In this document: in pieces, positions 44,406 to 52,651 of the stretch
Layout: the number at the start of each line of letters is the position of its first letter
How positions within the stretch are numbered: the first letter of the stretch is position 1
Assembly (NCBI GenBank): GCA_021734905.1
Contig: JAIPIB010000004.1
Location: 1 to 64,000, forward strand
Direction of reading: 5' to 3'
Length of the DNA stretch: 64,000 nucleotides
Source: Minisyncoccota bacterium
GTDB lineage: Bacteria > Patescibacteria > Paceibacteria > UBA9973 > UBA918
Notes under the pieces: model-generated
The model's input: the letters and a program-made list of their open reading frames with translations, nothing else
What the model was told of the DNA's origin: nothing
Databases searched by the model: none
Made by a program: the position numbers and the translations under genes

Positions 44406-44735
44406 AAATGAAGCATAGAGCGTAGCGACAATGCTGAATTTATGTCCCGATTTGTCCTTCCTTGGGCAAATCGCTGGACGAAGTGAGCAAACGAGCACAG
44501 CGACTATTGCGAACTTATACAGAAACTCGTAGATATTTTTGAGAACATAGTGAAAAAATATCACGAGTTGTTGGATTTTGAGACAAGGAACGTAGTGACT
44601 GTGCTGTATTTGATCGTATTTTTAATGATTGAAAGGAATGCAAAAATTAAAGTGAATTACGTAGCAAGAGGAGATATTGTGATGAAGGAAACGTTCCTGT
44701 GATGTATGATTAAAATAGATAGAAAGGAGTTCATC
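44406..44735. other. Gene-free stretch with short degenerate repeats
   Basis: No convincing gene is seen. Short motifs of the type gagcgtagcga, ggaacgtagtga and ggacgaagtgag recur here (44424, 44470, 44589) and again near 52627 and 60082. They look like low-level dispersed repeats. Confidence 0.35.
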
Positions 44736-44999
44736 ATGTCCAAAAAAATTAAGGATTTGGAACCAAAAGTTGAGCCAACCGAAGAAGAAGTTGCGGCTTA
44801 TGAAAAATTACTTCGTTTACAAGTAGATTCCTGGGGATATTTGGTAGTACAACAAGAAAAGCCAGACGTATCTAACAAAAAGCAGCCATGGATTCGACGC
44901 AAACCACCAGGAATTCAGGTTACAGGGAAGGTAACGAAAAGGAGAATGGTTCAAAAAGTATTCCAGTTCCTACTTTTGCTTAAAAAAAGAAAAAGGTAA
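44736..44999 (+). CDS. Small basic protein, function unknown
   Basis: From the ATG at 44736 (MSKKIKDLEPKVEPTEEE) the product is 87 aa: a helical acidic N-half, then a Pro/Lys/Arg-rich tail ending in KKRKR. The start is fixed by AAGGAG eight bases upstream; the extra upstream ATG at 44706 is rejected. A terminator follows immediately. No family is recognised; the basic tail suggests nucleic-acid contact. Confidence 0.7.
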   Translation: MSKKIKDLEPKVEPTEEEVAAYEKLLRLQVDSWGYLVVQQEKPDVSNKKQPWIRRKPPGIQVTGKVTKRRMVQKVFQFLLLLKKRKR

Positions 45000-45035
45000 A
45001 AAGCCCAAATAGTGATTACTATATTGGGCTTTTTT
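44998..45035 (+). terminator. Terminator after the 44.7 kb gene
   Basis: aaaaagcccaa pairs with ttgggcttttt around a region that also contains tagt/acta. It overlaps the stop codon of the preceding gene. Confidence 0.85.
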
Positions 45036-45059
45036 AATAAATTTTGATCTACTGAAAAC

Positions 45060-46532
45060 TCAGGTCACCTTGTGCTTCTTGTGTAGTTCCGCCACTGCTT
45101 CAGCTTCCTCTTTTTCTTTCTTGTCTTTTCCCTTCTTACCTAACACATCAAGTTCTATTTCGGTCATCGCCATGAGTTCAAGCGCCCTTTTCTCTAAGTA
45201 TTCAGTGGTATTTTTAAGAGGGTCGTCGAGAACTTCCTCAAGGAGTGCGTTTAGCGTGTCACCAAGTTTTTTACTTGGTTTTTCGTTAGTTATTTCCATA
45301 ATACGAGAACCATCAATTTTGAGCATCTTTACTGAAATAGGGTCGCGGAGGGCTTCTTCAACCATCGCTGTATATTTCCTAAGTCGAAATGGCTGCTCTT
45401 TTGGTCTCCCTGTTCCTATTCGGTCACATCGGCGAAGCTTTAGAAGATCCCAGATATTCTCTTGCCCAACATTTGCTATGGTTCTTCGTACAGCAGAAAG
45501 TGTTATTTCAGCAGGGTCAGAGAAGAACATGTGCCATCGTATAAGTGTGGTGATGCGGTCAATTCTTTCCCGAGGAAATTTAAGTTCTTGCAATGCTTTT
45601 TTCGCAACGCGAGCACCAACAACCTCATGTCCATGGAATGTCCAGTCATTCTTTTCTTTCGACCATCTGCGTGTTTCTGGCTTTGAAATGTCGTGATAAA
45701 GCCCTGCAAGGCGAATGTCGAATTCCCAATCTTTGTCAGCAGCATGCTGCATGGTGCGGAGGAGGTGTTCGTAGACATCAAATGCATGTGCTTGGTTCTG
45801 TGCTACTCCAATTCCGCGAAGAAGATCGGGAGCAACATGCGTGAGAAGCTTGAGTTTTTCAAGAAGGATAATTCCCTGCATTGGCTGTTTCGAATTAAGG
45901 ATGCGAGTGAATTCATCGCGGATACGCTCCTTTGAAATTCGTCCGAGGTTATCACTACTTTCTGCGATTGCGGACATCGTATCGCTTTCAATAACGAACC
46001 CGAGTTCAACCGCAAGGCGTACCGCTCGCATCATGCGGAGAGCGTCTTCCTGGAAGCGTTCAGAAGCAGTTCCAACAGCACGAAGACGCTTATGGAGGAT
46101 ATCCTTTTCCCCGTTGAATAGATCAACGATTTTTTCATCTTTAAGCCGATATGCGATCGCATTTACAGTAAAGTCACGGCGTTTCAGGTCTTCCTCAAGC
46201 GATACACCAAAATTAACCGAGTCCGGTCGCCGTGAATCAGAATATTCGGATTCAGTACGATACGGTGTTACTTCAACAACCTTAAGTGTTGGATCTTCTG
46301 TCTCTGGGTTTACAATACCAACCGTACCATAATCGTTATTAAGGAATGTCTCAGGAAAAAGACTTTCAATTTCTGTTGGGTGAGCAGTAGTGGTAATGTC
46401 CCAGTCCTTGGGGGTTTTACCGATGAGGAGATCACGAACACATCCACCAACAAGGTACGCTTCAAAACCTCGGTGTTCGAGGGTGTCAGCAATGTGTTGA
46501 ACTTCCTTTGGTATCTCGCTTCGCGTGATCAT
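45060..46532 (-). CDS. cca: CCA-adding enzyme / poly(A) polymerase family
   Basis: A class II tRNA nucleotidyltransferase that adds or repairs the 3' CCA. The 490-aa protein has LVGGCVRDLLIG and the DWDITT acidic pair (residues ~28-46), then RRDFTVNAIAY, then an HD domain with AGLYHDISKPETR. A charged tail (KKGKDKKEKEEAEAV) is extra. The activity matters here because none of the three tRNA genes in the window encodes its CCA. Confidence 0.95.
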   Translation of the reverse strand: MITRSEIPKEVQHIADTLEHRGFEAYLVGGCVRDLLIGKTPKDWDITTTAHPTEIESLFPETFLNNDYGTVGIVNPETEDPTLKVVEVTPYRTESEYSDSRRPDSVNFGVSLEEDLKRRDFTVNAIAYRLKDEKIVDLFNGEKDILHKRLRAVGTASERFQEDALRMMRAVRLAVELGFVIESDTMSAIAESSDNLGRISKERIRDEFTRILNSKQPMQGIILLEKLKLLTHVAPDLLRGIGVAQNQAHAFDVYEHLLRTMQHAADKDWEFDIRLAGLYHDISKPETRRWSKEKNDWTFHGHEVVGARVAKKALQELKFPRERIDRITTLIRWHMFFSDPAEITLSAVRRTIANVGQENIWDLLKLRRCDRIGTGRPKEQPFRLRKYTAMVEEALRDPISVKMLKIDGSRIMEITNEKPSKKLGDTLNALLEEVLDDPLKNTTEYLEKRALELMAMTEIELDVLGKKGKDKKEKEEAEAVAELHKKHKVT

Positions 46533-46602
46533 AATTATATGATTGTAGCAGAAAACCGTTGCAATTTCGCCTTACTAACCGTATGATAGCCAAGTCGCTA
46601 TC

Positions 46603-46674
46603 GCACCCATAGTGAAATGGATATCATAACTGACTTCGGATCAGTCGTTGGGGGTTCGAGTCCCTCTGGGTGCA
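46603..46674 (+). tRNA. tRNA-Arg (anticodon TCG)
   Basis: The acceptor GCACCCA pairs with TGGGTGC, the discriminator is A, and the anticodon stem ACTGA/TCAGT carries the loop CTTCGGA (anticodon TCG). The T-arm is GGGGG-TTCGAGT-CCCTC. CCA is not encoded. The trailer CACAAAATGCC is shared with the tRNA-Gly at 52433. Confidence 0.95.
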
Positions 46675-46806
46675 CAAAATGCCAAGCGCAACACGAAAGT
46701 GTTGCGCTTGTTGCGTTTTGGCACTCAGAGGGACTCGAGAAGGTTGCCAGCTATTTTGTAAAAATAGCGACAACCTGTACTGAAACTGTAAGTTTCGAGT
46801 CCCTCC
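46671..46806. repeat. 136-bp structured direct repeat, left copy at tRNA-Arg
   Basis: This copy begins inside the last bases of tRNA-Arg and matches 48660-48795 with one difference (T46725 versus C48714). It folds into an 11-bp hairpin with a GAAA loop (aagcgcaacac/gtgttgcgctt), an aggttg..caacct hairpin enclosing gctatttt/aaaatagc, and a gaaact-gta-agtttc hairpin. The outer gagggactcga/tcgagtccctc arms copy the tRNA T-arm on both strands. The two copies bracket the ATPase-TOPRIM pair. Confidence 0.95.
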
Positions 46807-46826
46807 AATAATAGACTTCAAGCTCA

Positions 46827-46897
46827 GAAGTAAGGTTTTTTAAGGTATTGGTACACAGAATGTACCAATTACAAGAAATATGGCAATTCCTTACTTC
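46827..46897. promoter_or_regulatory. Nested inverted repeats upstream of the defence ATPase gene
   Basis: Outer arms gaagtaagg (46827) and ccttacttc (46889) enclose inner arms ttggtaca (46848) and tgtaccaa (46861). The block lies about 90 bp upstream of the ATPase ATG and could be an operator or RNA switch. A TATAAT box at about 46974 lies close to the ATG at 46989. Confidence 0.5.
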
Positions 46898-46988
46898 GCT
46901 ATATAAAAGTATAAGTACAACTATTGTTTAATACAAATTAATGTATAAACTTGCATATATAGGAACAATAAGATATAATTGATGCAAT

Positions 46989-48152
46989 ATGATAAGAAAA
47001 CTTAAGTTCAAAAACTTTTATTCCTTTAAGGAAGAGCAGGTTCTAGATTTCACTGTTACCAAGAAGAAAAGTGACGAATACTATGAATCTCTTGACGGAA
47101 CTCAAATAAGCAAAGTGATGGCTTTTGTTGGTCCGAATGCTTCTGGAAAAACAAGTGTCATGAAGTTGTTTGGGTTTCTGAGCTATTTTCTTACATCAGC
47201 TTCCAGAGATATCAAAGATACAAATGACACTGGCTTTAACCAATATGCATTTTCAAAACCAGAAACAAGCCTTTTGAGTATAGAATTTGAGACTGCTGAA
47301 AATCTATTTACTTATGAATTAGAGTTAGACCCTAAACAGGTATACCAAGAAACACTTCATAAGAAGATTTTAAAGAAACGAGCACGACCCCTCTTAGTCT
47401 TCCATCGAACAATTGAGGGAGTTGAACTAAATAAAAAAGTTCTTAAAAATATTCCCAAAAAACAACTTGCGTTGTTGCGAAGTGACATTTCCTTAATTGC
47501 TTTTTTAAAAGCTAACTTTGATGTGCCGATAATTAATGAAGTATATGAATATTTCAATTTATGGTTTGCAAATAATATAAACGAGTCAGGGTATATTGCT
47601 TCCCCAGAAACTAAAATGGACGATGCTGCGCAAAGTTACTTAAAGATTCCGTCATTGAAAGAAAAAATGGAAGAATTTATTAGAAACTTTGATGTTGGAA
47701 TTGATAAGTTTCTTATTGAAAAGATAGATAGCAAAATTGTAATTAAAGGCTGTCATAAAATTAATGACAAAGAACATAATATTCCTTTCCAGTATGAATC
47801 TCGTGGCACAAAAACGTTATTTGTAGATTTACTCCCTATTCTAGGAGGGTTAGAAATTGGAAATTGCTTAATAATTGATGAAATTGAAACAGGACTTCAT
47901 CCTCAGGCGGTTGATAAATTAATAAGCTATATCGTAGATCACATAAGAAGATCAAAAAAACAGTTTATTTTTTCCTCTCACTCTTTTAACTTTTTAGAGT
48001 TATTCGATGCACCACAAATTTATTTAGTTGAAAAGAATGAAAACAAAAGTGAAGTCTTTAGATTAGACTCTCTAGGTGTACGACCAGATGAGAATTTCTA
48101 CTCTAAATATATGAGTGGTGCTTATGGCGCATTTCCTAAAATAAGAGTGTAA
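46989..48152 (+). CDS. AAA15-type ATPase of a two-gene defence module
   Basis: An SMC/ABC-like ATPase of 387 aa with Walker A GPNASGKT at residues 48-55. A long variable middle is followed by the signature-like YESRGTKTLF, Walker B CLIIDEIETGLHP and IFSSHS. It belongs with the ATPases paired with TOPRIM or RloB-type effectors in phage defence (AbiL, PARIS/AriA-like, RloA-like). The next gene starts 3 bp later and encodes such an effector. The module is very AT-rich compared with the flanks. Which named system it belongs to cannot be fixed by eye. Confidence 0.85.
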   Translation: MIRKLKFKNFYSFKEEQVLDFTVTKKKSDEYYESLDGTQISKVMAFVGPNASGKTSVMKLFGFLSYFLTSASRDIKDTNDTGFNQYAFSKPETSLLSIEFETAENLFTYELELDPKQVYQETLHKKILKKRARPLLVFHRTIEGVELNKKVLKNIPKKQLALLRSDISLIAFLKANFDVPIINEVYEYFNLWFANNINESGYIASPETKMDDAAQSYLKIPSLKEKMEEFIRNFDVGIDKFLIEKIDSKIVIKGCHKINDKEHNIPFQYESRGTKTLFVDLLPILGGLEIGNCLIIDEIETGLHPQAVDKLISYIVDHIRRSKKQFIFSSHSFNFLELFDAPQIYLVEKNENKSEVFRLDSLGVRPDENFYSKYMSGAYGAFPKIRV

Positions 48153-48154
48153 AT

Positions 48155-48625
48155 ATGAAAGTTCGCCAAATAAAGAAAATGTGCCTCTTGTTTGGCGAAG
48201 GCGGGAAAGAAGAAATCTTCTTTCGGTTCTTAGAAAACAGTAACAGGTTCAAGAATCGCTTCCCGGATTGGGGAATAGAAATGTCGCATGCGTCTGGGGA
48301 AGCGTGCTCAGTTATACTTCAAAAATGTATAAATTTCACATCCAAGCGTGGTTTCGATTTGGTAATATGCTTTATTGATACAGATAAACTGCAAGAACAT
48401 GGAAGTCGAAGTGAAGAAGAAAAGAATCGTTTAGAACAGTTAGCAACAGAACACAGGATTAAAATAATATGGCAAGATCCTGACCATGAGTCAGAGTTAA
48501 GTAGGGCTACAAATGGTCGAATAAAAGGAAAAGCTGGTATGCGGCGGCGGCTAGAAAATAACCTTCAAGCTATCTCAAAAAGCGCTTTTATCCGTAGGAT
48601 TTTCGCCTTTTTCCCAAATGAGTAA
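48155..48625 (+). CDS. TOPRIM/RloB-like effector of the defence module
   Basis: The 156-aa protein has a TOPRIM-like layout: Glu15 in LLFGEGGKEEIFF and the DxD pair Asp75/Asp77 in LVICFIDTDK, with a basic helical C-terminus. RloB/DUF4276/AriB proteins with this arrangement are nuclease effectors held by the partner ATPase until phage infection. It ends 35 bp before the right copy of the 136-bp repeat, so the two genes fill the bracketed segment. Toxicity and substrate are inferred, not seen. Confidence 0.8.
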   Translation: MKVRQIKKMCLLFGEGGKEEIFFRFLENSNRFKNRFPDWGIEMSHASGEACSVILQKCINFTSKRGFDLVICFIDTDKLQEHGSRSEEEKNRLEQLATEHRIKIIWQDPDHESELSRATNGRIKGKAGMRRRLENNLQAISKSAFIRRIFAFFPNE

Positions 48626-48659
48626 GTCTATACTCTTGTTCCAACGTCGTCCCATAACC

Positions 48660-48795
48660 TGCACAAAATGCCAAGCGCAACACGAAAGTGTTGCGCTTGT
48701 TGCGTTTTGGCACCCAGAGGGACTCGAGAAGGTTGCCAGCTATTTTGTAAAAATAGCGACAACCTGTACTGAAACTGTAAGTTTCGAGTCCCTCC
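48660..48795. repeat. 136-bp structured direct repeat, right copy
   Basis: This copy is identical to 46671-46806 except for one base, but is not attached to an intact tRNA. Its gcacccagagggactcga is an exact 18-nt reverse complement of the 3' end of tRNA-Arg. Together the two copies delimit a segment of about 2 kb holding only the defence pair. Confidence 0.95.
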
Positions 48796-48827
48796 TGCCA
48801 CACACGATAGCATGCTATTATTTTCTT

Positions 48828-50381
48828 ATGAGTGAAGGCACTTTTAATAAATTATTCAGTGGTCCCAAAGAGAAAAAATCTGAAAAACAACTACCAGTAG
48901 ATGGTAATGAGCCAGCAAATCCTGCAAGAAGAAAATTTTTGATTGGGAGCGCGGCGCTAGCCGGTTCTGCCCTAGCTGGGGCGTATTTAATCGGTCGAGA
49001 AAATGATGACGTGGACGAAAGTATTTCTGAAGACAGTCCATCGTTTCCGTCAGCTGAAAAGTTGAGTGAACTCCAATTTGCACGTGAGAAGATACGAGCA
49101 TGTGTAGAGAGTATTCAGAAAAGTCCCTTTATGGAGAAGCCACAAGAGGCTAAAAACGCACTAGAAAATGTCGTGGTTAATACCGACCACACTTCAGTTG
49201 TTCTTGGCATAGAAGAAGCTGACGTTATGAGCACTCTTCATATTCAAGATGTTCGAGAACTTTCAGAACAAATTCGAAACAGAAATGGTAAAGGTGATGG
49301 AGGGTACACACATCAAGAAGGAAACAACGTGTACAATATTTCACTCGAAGATACAGTGGTTGATATTGGAGTGTCGAATCGGTTTTTGGTAAAGAAATAT
49401 TCGAGTGATGGAACTTTGAGCAGCAGTTCCCTTCCGGTATATGCAGTTAAAAGATCTCGTTACGAGAAAAAACAAACAACCCATACAACTGTAGGTAAAA
49501 ATGGTAAAGAGAAAAAAGTAAAAGAAACCACCGGAGATTATGTTGAATATGTACCATACATACCACCATCTTCCCATCTTGTGAGCAAAGAGAGCGTCGG
49601 ATCTGGAAAGGAATATGTGGGTACGGTACTTGAAGCAGCACATTCAGTACTTTCTCATCGTATGCTGAAGTCAAACCAAAGAGTCTTGAGTATCTGTCAC
49701 GACATCTGCAAGCGACTTGCTATTGTTGAGCACGTAGATCCGATTGCGCTTATAAAATCTGAGAAAAAAGAAGGCAATGAAACAGAATTGCATGTAGAGG
49801 ACCGGAGGAAGACATTTTACCAAAAAATGTATGCAGAATACGGACTCAATCAGGATGCCTCATTCAACCACCTCATCAACTCTCTTGGCGCAGGCGGTAT
49901 GATGCAGATAATGCGAAAAACATACGAGGACATACGAGCTCGTATGATTGTTCGGAAAATATTTCTTCCAGATGAAATTCCTGAAGACGCAAACGAAGGA
50001 AGGAAAGACCCACTCATTTCTGCAATAATTGCAATGTATCTCTGCTATGATAACTACCTGGTAAAAGGCAAGGTCCTTACCGGAAAACGTGATGATGAAA
50101 TAGAATTGGCGCTTGTCTCTATGTATAACGGGAGTCCTAATCTTTTTAGAAAGATATTGAAAGGTGAAGAAGTGAAAAAAGCAAAAAGAGGTAAAAAAGT
50201 AAAAAATAAAAGTTTAGTTAGTGGGAAAAAACCGTCGGTGTCATATCCCAACGCAACACCCTTCATATACAAGCTCTTAACACACAACCAAGGTGCAAAA
50301 TTACCAGGGAGTAGCCAATCAGAAAATGGGAATTATCTTCGAAAGTATCTCTGGCTCAAAATGAATGAAGGGAAAGTGTAA
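48828..50381 (+). CDS. Exported lytic-transglycosylase-like protein
   Basis: From the ATG at 48828 (517 aa) the N-terminus carries a Tat-like signal, ARRKFLIGSAALAGSALAGAYL. A ~400-residue extracytoplasmic part includes SLGAGGMMQIMRKTYEDI, similar to the SLT-type GLMQIMP motif, and ALVSMYNGSPNLF, similar to the later YNxG motif. A muralytic role is plausible, but the catalytic Glu is not certain. TGCTATTAT sits just before the ATG, suggesting a leaderless mRNA. A longer ORF from 48618 runs through the repeat and is rejected. Confidence 0.75.
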   Translation: MSEGTFNKLFSGPKEKKSEKQLPVDGNEPANPARRKFLIGSAALAGSALAGAYLIGRENDDVDESISEDSPSFPSAEKLSELQFAREKIRACVESIQKSPFMEKPQEAKNALENVVVNTDHTSVVLGIEEADVMSTLHIQDVRELSEQIRNRNGKGDGGYTHQEGNNVYNISLEDTVVDIGVSNRFLVKKYSSDGTLSSSSLPVYAVKRSRYEKKQTTHTTVGKNGKEKKVKETTGDYVEYVPYIPPSSHLVSKESVGSGKEYVGTVLEAAHSVLSHRMLKSNQRVLSICHDICKRLAIVEHVDPIALIKSEKKEGNETELHVEDRRKTFYQKMYAEYGLNQDASFNHLINSLGAGGMMQIMRKTYEDIRARMIVRKIFLPDEIPEDANEGRKDPLISAIIAMYLCYDNYLVKGKVLTGKRDDEIELALVSMYNGSPNLFRKILKGEEVKKAKRGKKVKNKSLVSGKKPSVSYPNATPFIYKLLTHNQGAKLPGSSQSENGNYLRKYLWLKMNEGKV

Positions 50382-50504
50382 ACACGGACAATATGGTCCA
50401 ATTATATAATCGACACCACCGTTGACTTTTTCGTCGCAAAACTGTTTACTTTGCATATTCTCAATGTGTAGTGTATTTGAGTGTTCTTTTGAAAGGATAA
50501 GAAA

Positions 50505-51095
50505 ATGGACCAATACCGGACATCGTCATACCTTAGTCATCGTAGGAAACTCCTCAGACTTTTATCAGCGATGTGGAGTGATCCAAGGGTTCAGTTGTAC
50601 CGTAACCATAATCTGCCGATTATAAAAGAGTTAGCCGAGGGGTCAGTCTTTTTGGCGGGCCCGACCTCGCGCCACCAAATTCTTGAGCATAATTGGAGGT
50701 GCCTCGCTGTCTACTATTTACGCCGTGCGGGTTTCAGGGGTTATATTTACGTTCCTGAACCACACGGACAGGAACAATCTGGTGATTTCACTGAAAAGAG
50801 TTTTATTCACTATTGGGAATCTTCACGATTGAATGATGCAAAGTGTGTTGCGTTTTGGATTCCTAGAAAAGCTGATGAACTTCTGGGTCTAAATACCAAC
50901 CTTGAACTCGGAATCTTTTTGGGCAAATATAGCAACTTGTCTAAGGAAGAAAAGGAGAAGAAACTGTTCATTGGTTGGCCTAGAGATGCCGAGCGTATGG
51001 GGTTACCACACCATTATGCACACGAACTTGGAGAACATCGTATCTACCAAGAAATCAAGCAATTATGCGAGGCGATTGCGCAACAAATGATATGA
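50505..51095 (+). CDS. Nucleoside 2-deoxyribosyltransferase-like protein
   Basis: The 196-aa protein has GSVFLAGPTSRHQ near residue 50, a WRCLAVYYLRRAGFRGYIYVPEP segment, and AKCVAFWIPRKADELLGLNTNLELGIFLGK. This is the fold signature of nucleoside 2-deoxyribosyltransferase-like enzymes, where the Glu of NLELG is the usual nucleophile position. The start has a GAAAGGAT Shine-Dalgarno. Such domains also appear in phage-defence contexts, which fits the island. A terminator follows at 51138. Confidence 0.8.
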   Translation: MDQYRTSSYLSHRRKLLRLLSAMWSDPRVQLYRNHNLPIIKELAEGSVFLAGPTSRHQILEHNWRCLAVYYLRRAGFRGYIYVPEPHGQEQSGDFTEKSFIHYWESSRLNDAKCVAFWIPRKADELLGLNTNLELGIFLGKYSNLSKEEKEKKLFIGWPRDAERMGLPHHYAHELGEHRIYQEIKQLCEAIAQQMI

Positions 51096-51137
51096 CCACG
51101 ATATCTCACCCAGTCGACTAACAAGTCGTCCAACAGG

Positions 51138-51162
51138 AAAAGCCATCTGGAGGACGGCTTTT
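51138..51162 (+). terminator. Terminator after the deoxyribosyltransferase-like gene
   Basis: aaaagcc and ggctttt pair around an 11-nt loop, followed by TT. A competing cgtcc/ggacg pairing is possible. Confidence 0.7.
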
Positions 51163-51270
51163 TCTATGTTTTACTGACCATTTTAATGGCCACGGGCATC
51201 CCGTAGTCCGCAAAGTTGACTTCCAGCAAAACCATGGTACAGTAAACGCGGATAAAAAAGGAGAAGAGTG

Positions 51271-51663
51271 ATGGTAAATGAAAAACGCGGTTCTGTGATT
51301 GAAGGTTTCGTTTTTGCAGTAACTCTTGCGGCGATTGTGGGGATTGTGTGCAAAGTTGCAATCCCTTCCGATGGTTTGAGTGCTTTGTTTGCATACCTTA
51401 CTGCTGTACTGTATGGGGCAGCAGTGTATGAGCTCTGGGTTTTCCTCATGAACAACTGCTCATCCCTGGTATGGGAAGACGGCGCCGAACCAGTCGAATT
51501 GGACCTAAGACAGACAATCATCGCGCCATTCCTGCCTATTGCAGTTCTTCTTGCGGTATTTGCCATAGCCATTTTGTTTTTGATGGCGTACTTAAAGTAC
51601 TTGTACGACAAAGCCCAAGGTCGCCATGATGTGGTAACGAAAAATCCCCCGACTACAAGTTGA
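51271..51663 (+). CDS. Membrane protein, about four helices
   Basis: The 130-aa protein starts MVNEKRGSVIEGFVF and has hydrophobic segments near residues 9-28, 35-58 and 88-110, with a short basic C-tail. The family is unknown. A GGAG Shine-Dalgarno lies 8 bases upstream of the ATG at 51271; the GTG at 51268 is less likely. A terminator follows. It stands alone between the deoxyribosyltransferase-like and HTH genes. Confidence 0.68.
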   Translation: MVNEKRGSVIEGFVFAVTLAAIVGIVCKVAIPSDGLSALFAYLTAVLYGAAVYELWVFLMNNCSSLVWEDGAEPVELDLRQTIIAPFLPIAVLLAVFAIAILFLMAYLKYLYDKAQGRHDVVTKNPPTTS

Positions 51664-51684
51664 CCGAACACATCTCAGTAGAAG

Positions 51685-51707
51685 GCGCAGTTGTCCACCA
51701 ACTGCGC
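51685..51707 (+). terminator. Terminator
   Basis: gcgcagttg and caactgcgc pair around TCCAC and are followed by TTTGTTTTT. Confidence 0.88.
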
Positions 51708-51760
51708 TTTGTTTTTATATTAAATCGAACACATGAGACTGTATACTATATATAGTTACT

Positions 51761-52423
51761 ATGATACGCAAATCTGCACAGTATGAACAGGCAAAAGAAC
51801 TACGAATGCGTGGTTTTACATACGCCGAGGTTGCAAAGATTGTCGGTGTCGCTAAAAGCACTGTTTCTCTATGGTTTTCACGTGAAACATGGTCTGCGAA
51901 TGTTGCAGAAGACAACACGAAACGTGCGGCGAAGGAAAATAAAAAACGTATTACTCTTCTAAACAAAGCCCGAAGTAACCAATTTAGAAAGCTCTATACG
52001 GAAGCTGAGCGTTCAGCAACTACAGAATTTAAACATTATAAGAGCAATCCCCTTTTTATAGCTGGTCTTATGCTTTACTTGAGTAAGGGGGATCATTCAA
52101 ACAGTCCAGTGATTTGTATTTCAAGCTCACGTAAGGAAATTCATCGCTTATTCATTAGGTTTTCAACTGAATTTCTTGGTGTTCAAAAAGAAAAAATGAG
52201 ATTTTGGTTATTACTTAATTCAAGCCATTCAGCCGAGACATGTTCACGTTCATGGTCGAAGGAGATAGGTCTTTCCGTGAAACAGTTTCACAAGAATCAG
52301 ATTACTAAGAACAATAATATAGGTAGTACATTGCATGATGGTGTTGGAAATACTATAATCGGAGGCACACTCATGAAGAAAAAGCTTCAGAAGTGGGTTG
52401 AAACAGCTCTTTTGGAGCTGTAG
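51761..52423 (+). CDS. HTH protein with LAGLIDADG-like domain
   Basis: The 220-aa protein has an N-terminal helix-turn-helix (YAEVAKIVGVAKSTVSLWF, residues ~25-43), a basic helical linker and a C-terminal domain. That domain begins FIAGLMLYLSKGDHSNSPVICISSS and contains RLFIRFSTEFLGV. The GLxLYxxKG pattern followed by a strand resembles degenerate single-motif LAGLIDADG endonuclease-like proteins; the acidic catalytic residue is uncertain. It ends 9 bp before tRNA-Gly and its odd repeats. A parS-like palindrome lies inside it at 51874-51889. Confidence 0.7.
   Translation: MIRKSAQYEQAKELRMRGFTYAEVAKIVGVAKSTVSLWFSRETWSANVAEDNTKRAAKENKKRITLLNKARSNQFRKLYTEAERSATTEFKHYKSNPLFIAGLMLYLSKGDHSNSPVICISSSRKEIHRLFIRFSTEFLGVQKEKMRFWLLLNSSHSAETCSRSWSKEIGLSVKQFHKNQITKNNNIGSTLHDGVGNTIIGGTLMKKKLQKWVETALLEL
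51874..51889. promoter_or_regulatory. parS-like site inside the HTH gene
   Basis: GTTTTCACGTGAAACA matches 14 of 16 positions of the ParB-binding consensus TGTTNCACGTGAAACA. Confidence 0.45.
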
Positions 52424-52432
52424 ATCACATAT

Positions 52433-52503
52433 GCGGCCATGGTTAAGTGGTATAACGAGTCCTTGCCAAGGATTAGTCGGGGTTTCGATTACCCCTGGCC
52501 GCA
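52433..52503 (+). tRNA. tRNA-Gly (anticodon GCC)
   Basis: The acceptor GCGGCCA pairs with TGGCCGC, the discriminator is A, the anticodon loop is TTGCCAA (GCC), and the T-arm is GGGGT-TTCGATT-ACCCC. CCA is not encoded. The trailer CACAAAATGCC is followed by a ccccgaaagggg hairpin and TTTTT, an apparent terminator. Confidence 0.95.
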
Positions 52504-52511
52504 CAAAATGC

Positions 52512-52528
52512 CCCGAAAGGGGTTTTTC
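52512..52528 (+). terminator. tRNA-Gly terminator
   Basis: CCCCGAAAGGGG followed by TTTTT directly after the tRNA trailer. Confidence 0.8.
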
Positions 52529-52530
52529 TG

Positions 52531-52575
52531 TGGCCAGGAGAAAGGTGCCGTGCACCTTTCGTGGTAATCGAAACC
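52531..52575 (-). repeat. Inverted, interrupted copy of the tRNA-Gly 3' end
   Basis: Read on the minus strand, ggtttcgattacc (52563-52575) and cctggcca (52531-52538) copy the tRNA-Gly T-arm and acceptor. They are separated by a 24-nt insert that itself forms a hairpin (aaaggtgc/gcaccttt). Confidence 0.75.
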
Positions 52576-52651
52576 GCCGGAACGATGTGAGGTACGAACA
52601 AGTGAGGCGTGACCCGTGGCACTTATGAGCGTAGCGAATTAGTGACCATCA

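Noticed and set aside
44298..44564. 88-aa minus-strand ORF in the structured region
   Set aside because: No start signal and unlikely composition; it overlaps a terminator-ended RNA candidate on the other strand.
45070..45696. 208-aa plus-strand ORF opposite cca
   Set aside because: Ser/Arg-rich shadow of the cca gene with no motif.
48618..48827. N-terminal extension of the lytic-transglycosylase-like protein
   Set aside because: The open frame runs through the 136-bp non-coding repeat; the ATG at 48828 with a nearby -10 and Tat-type signal is the sensible start.
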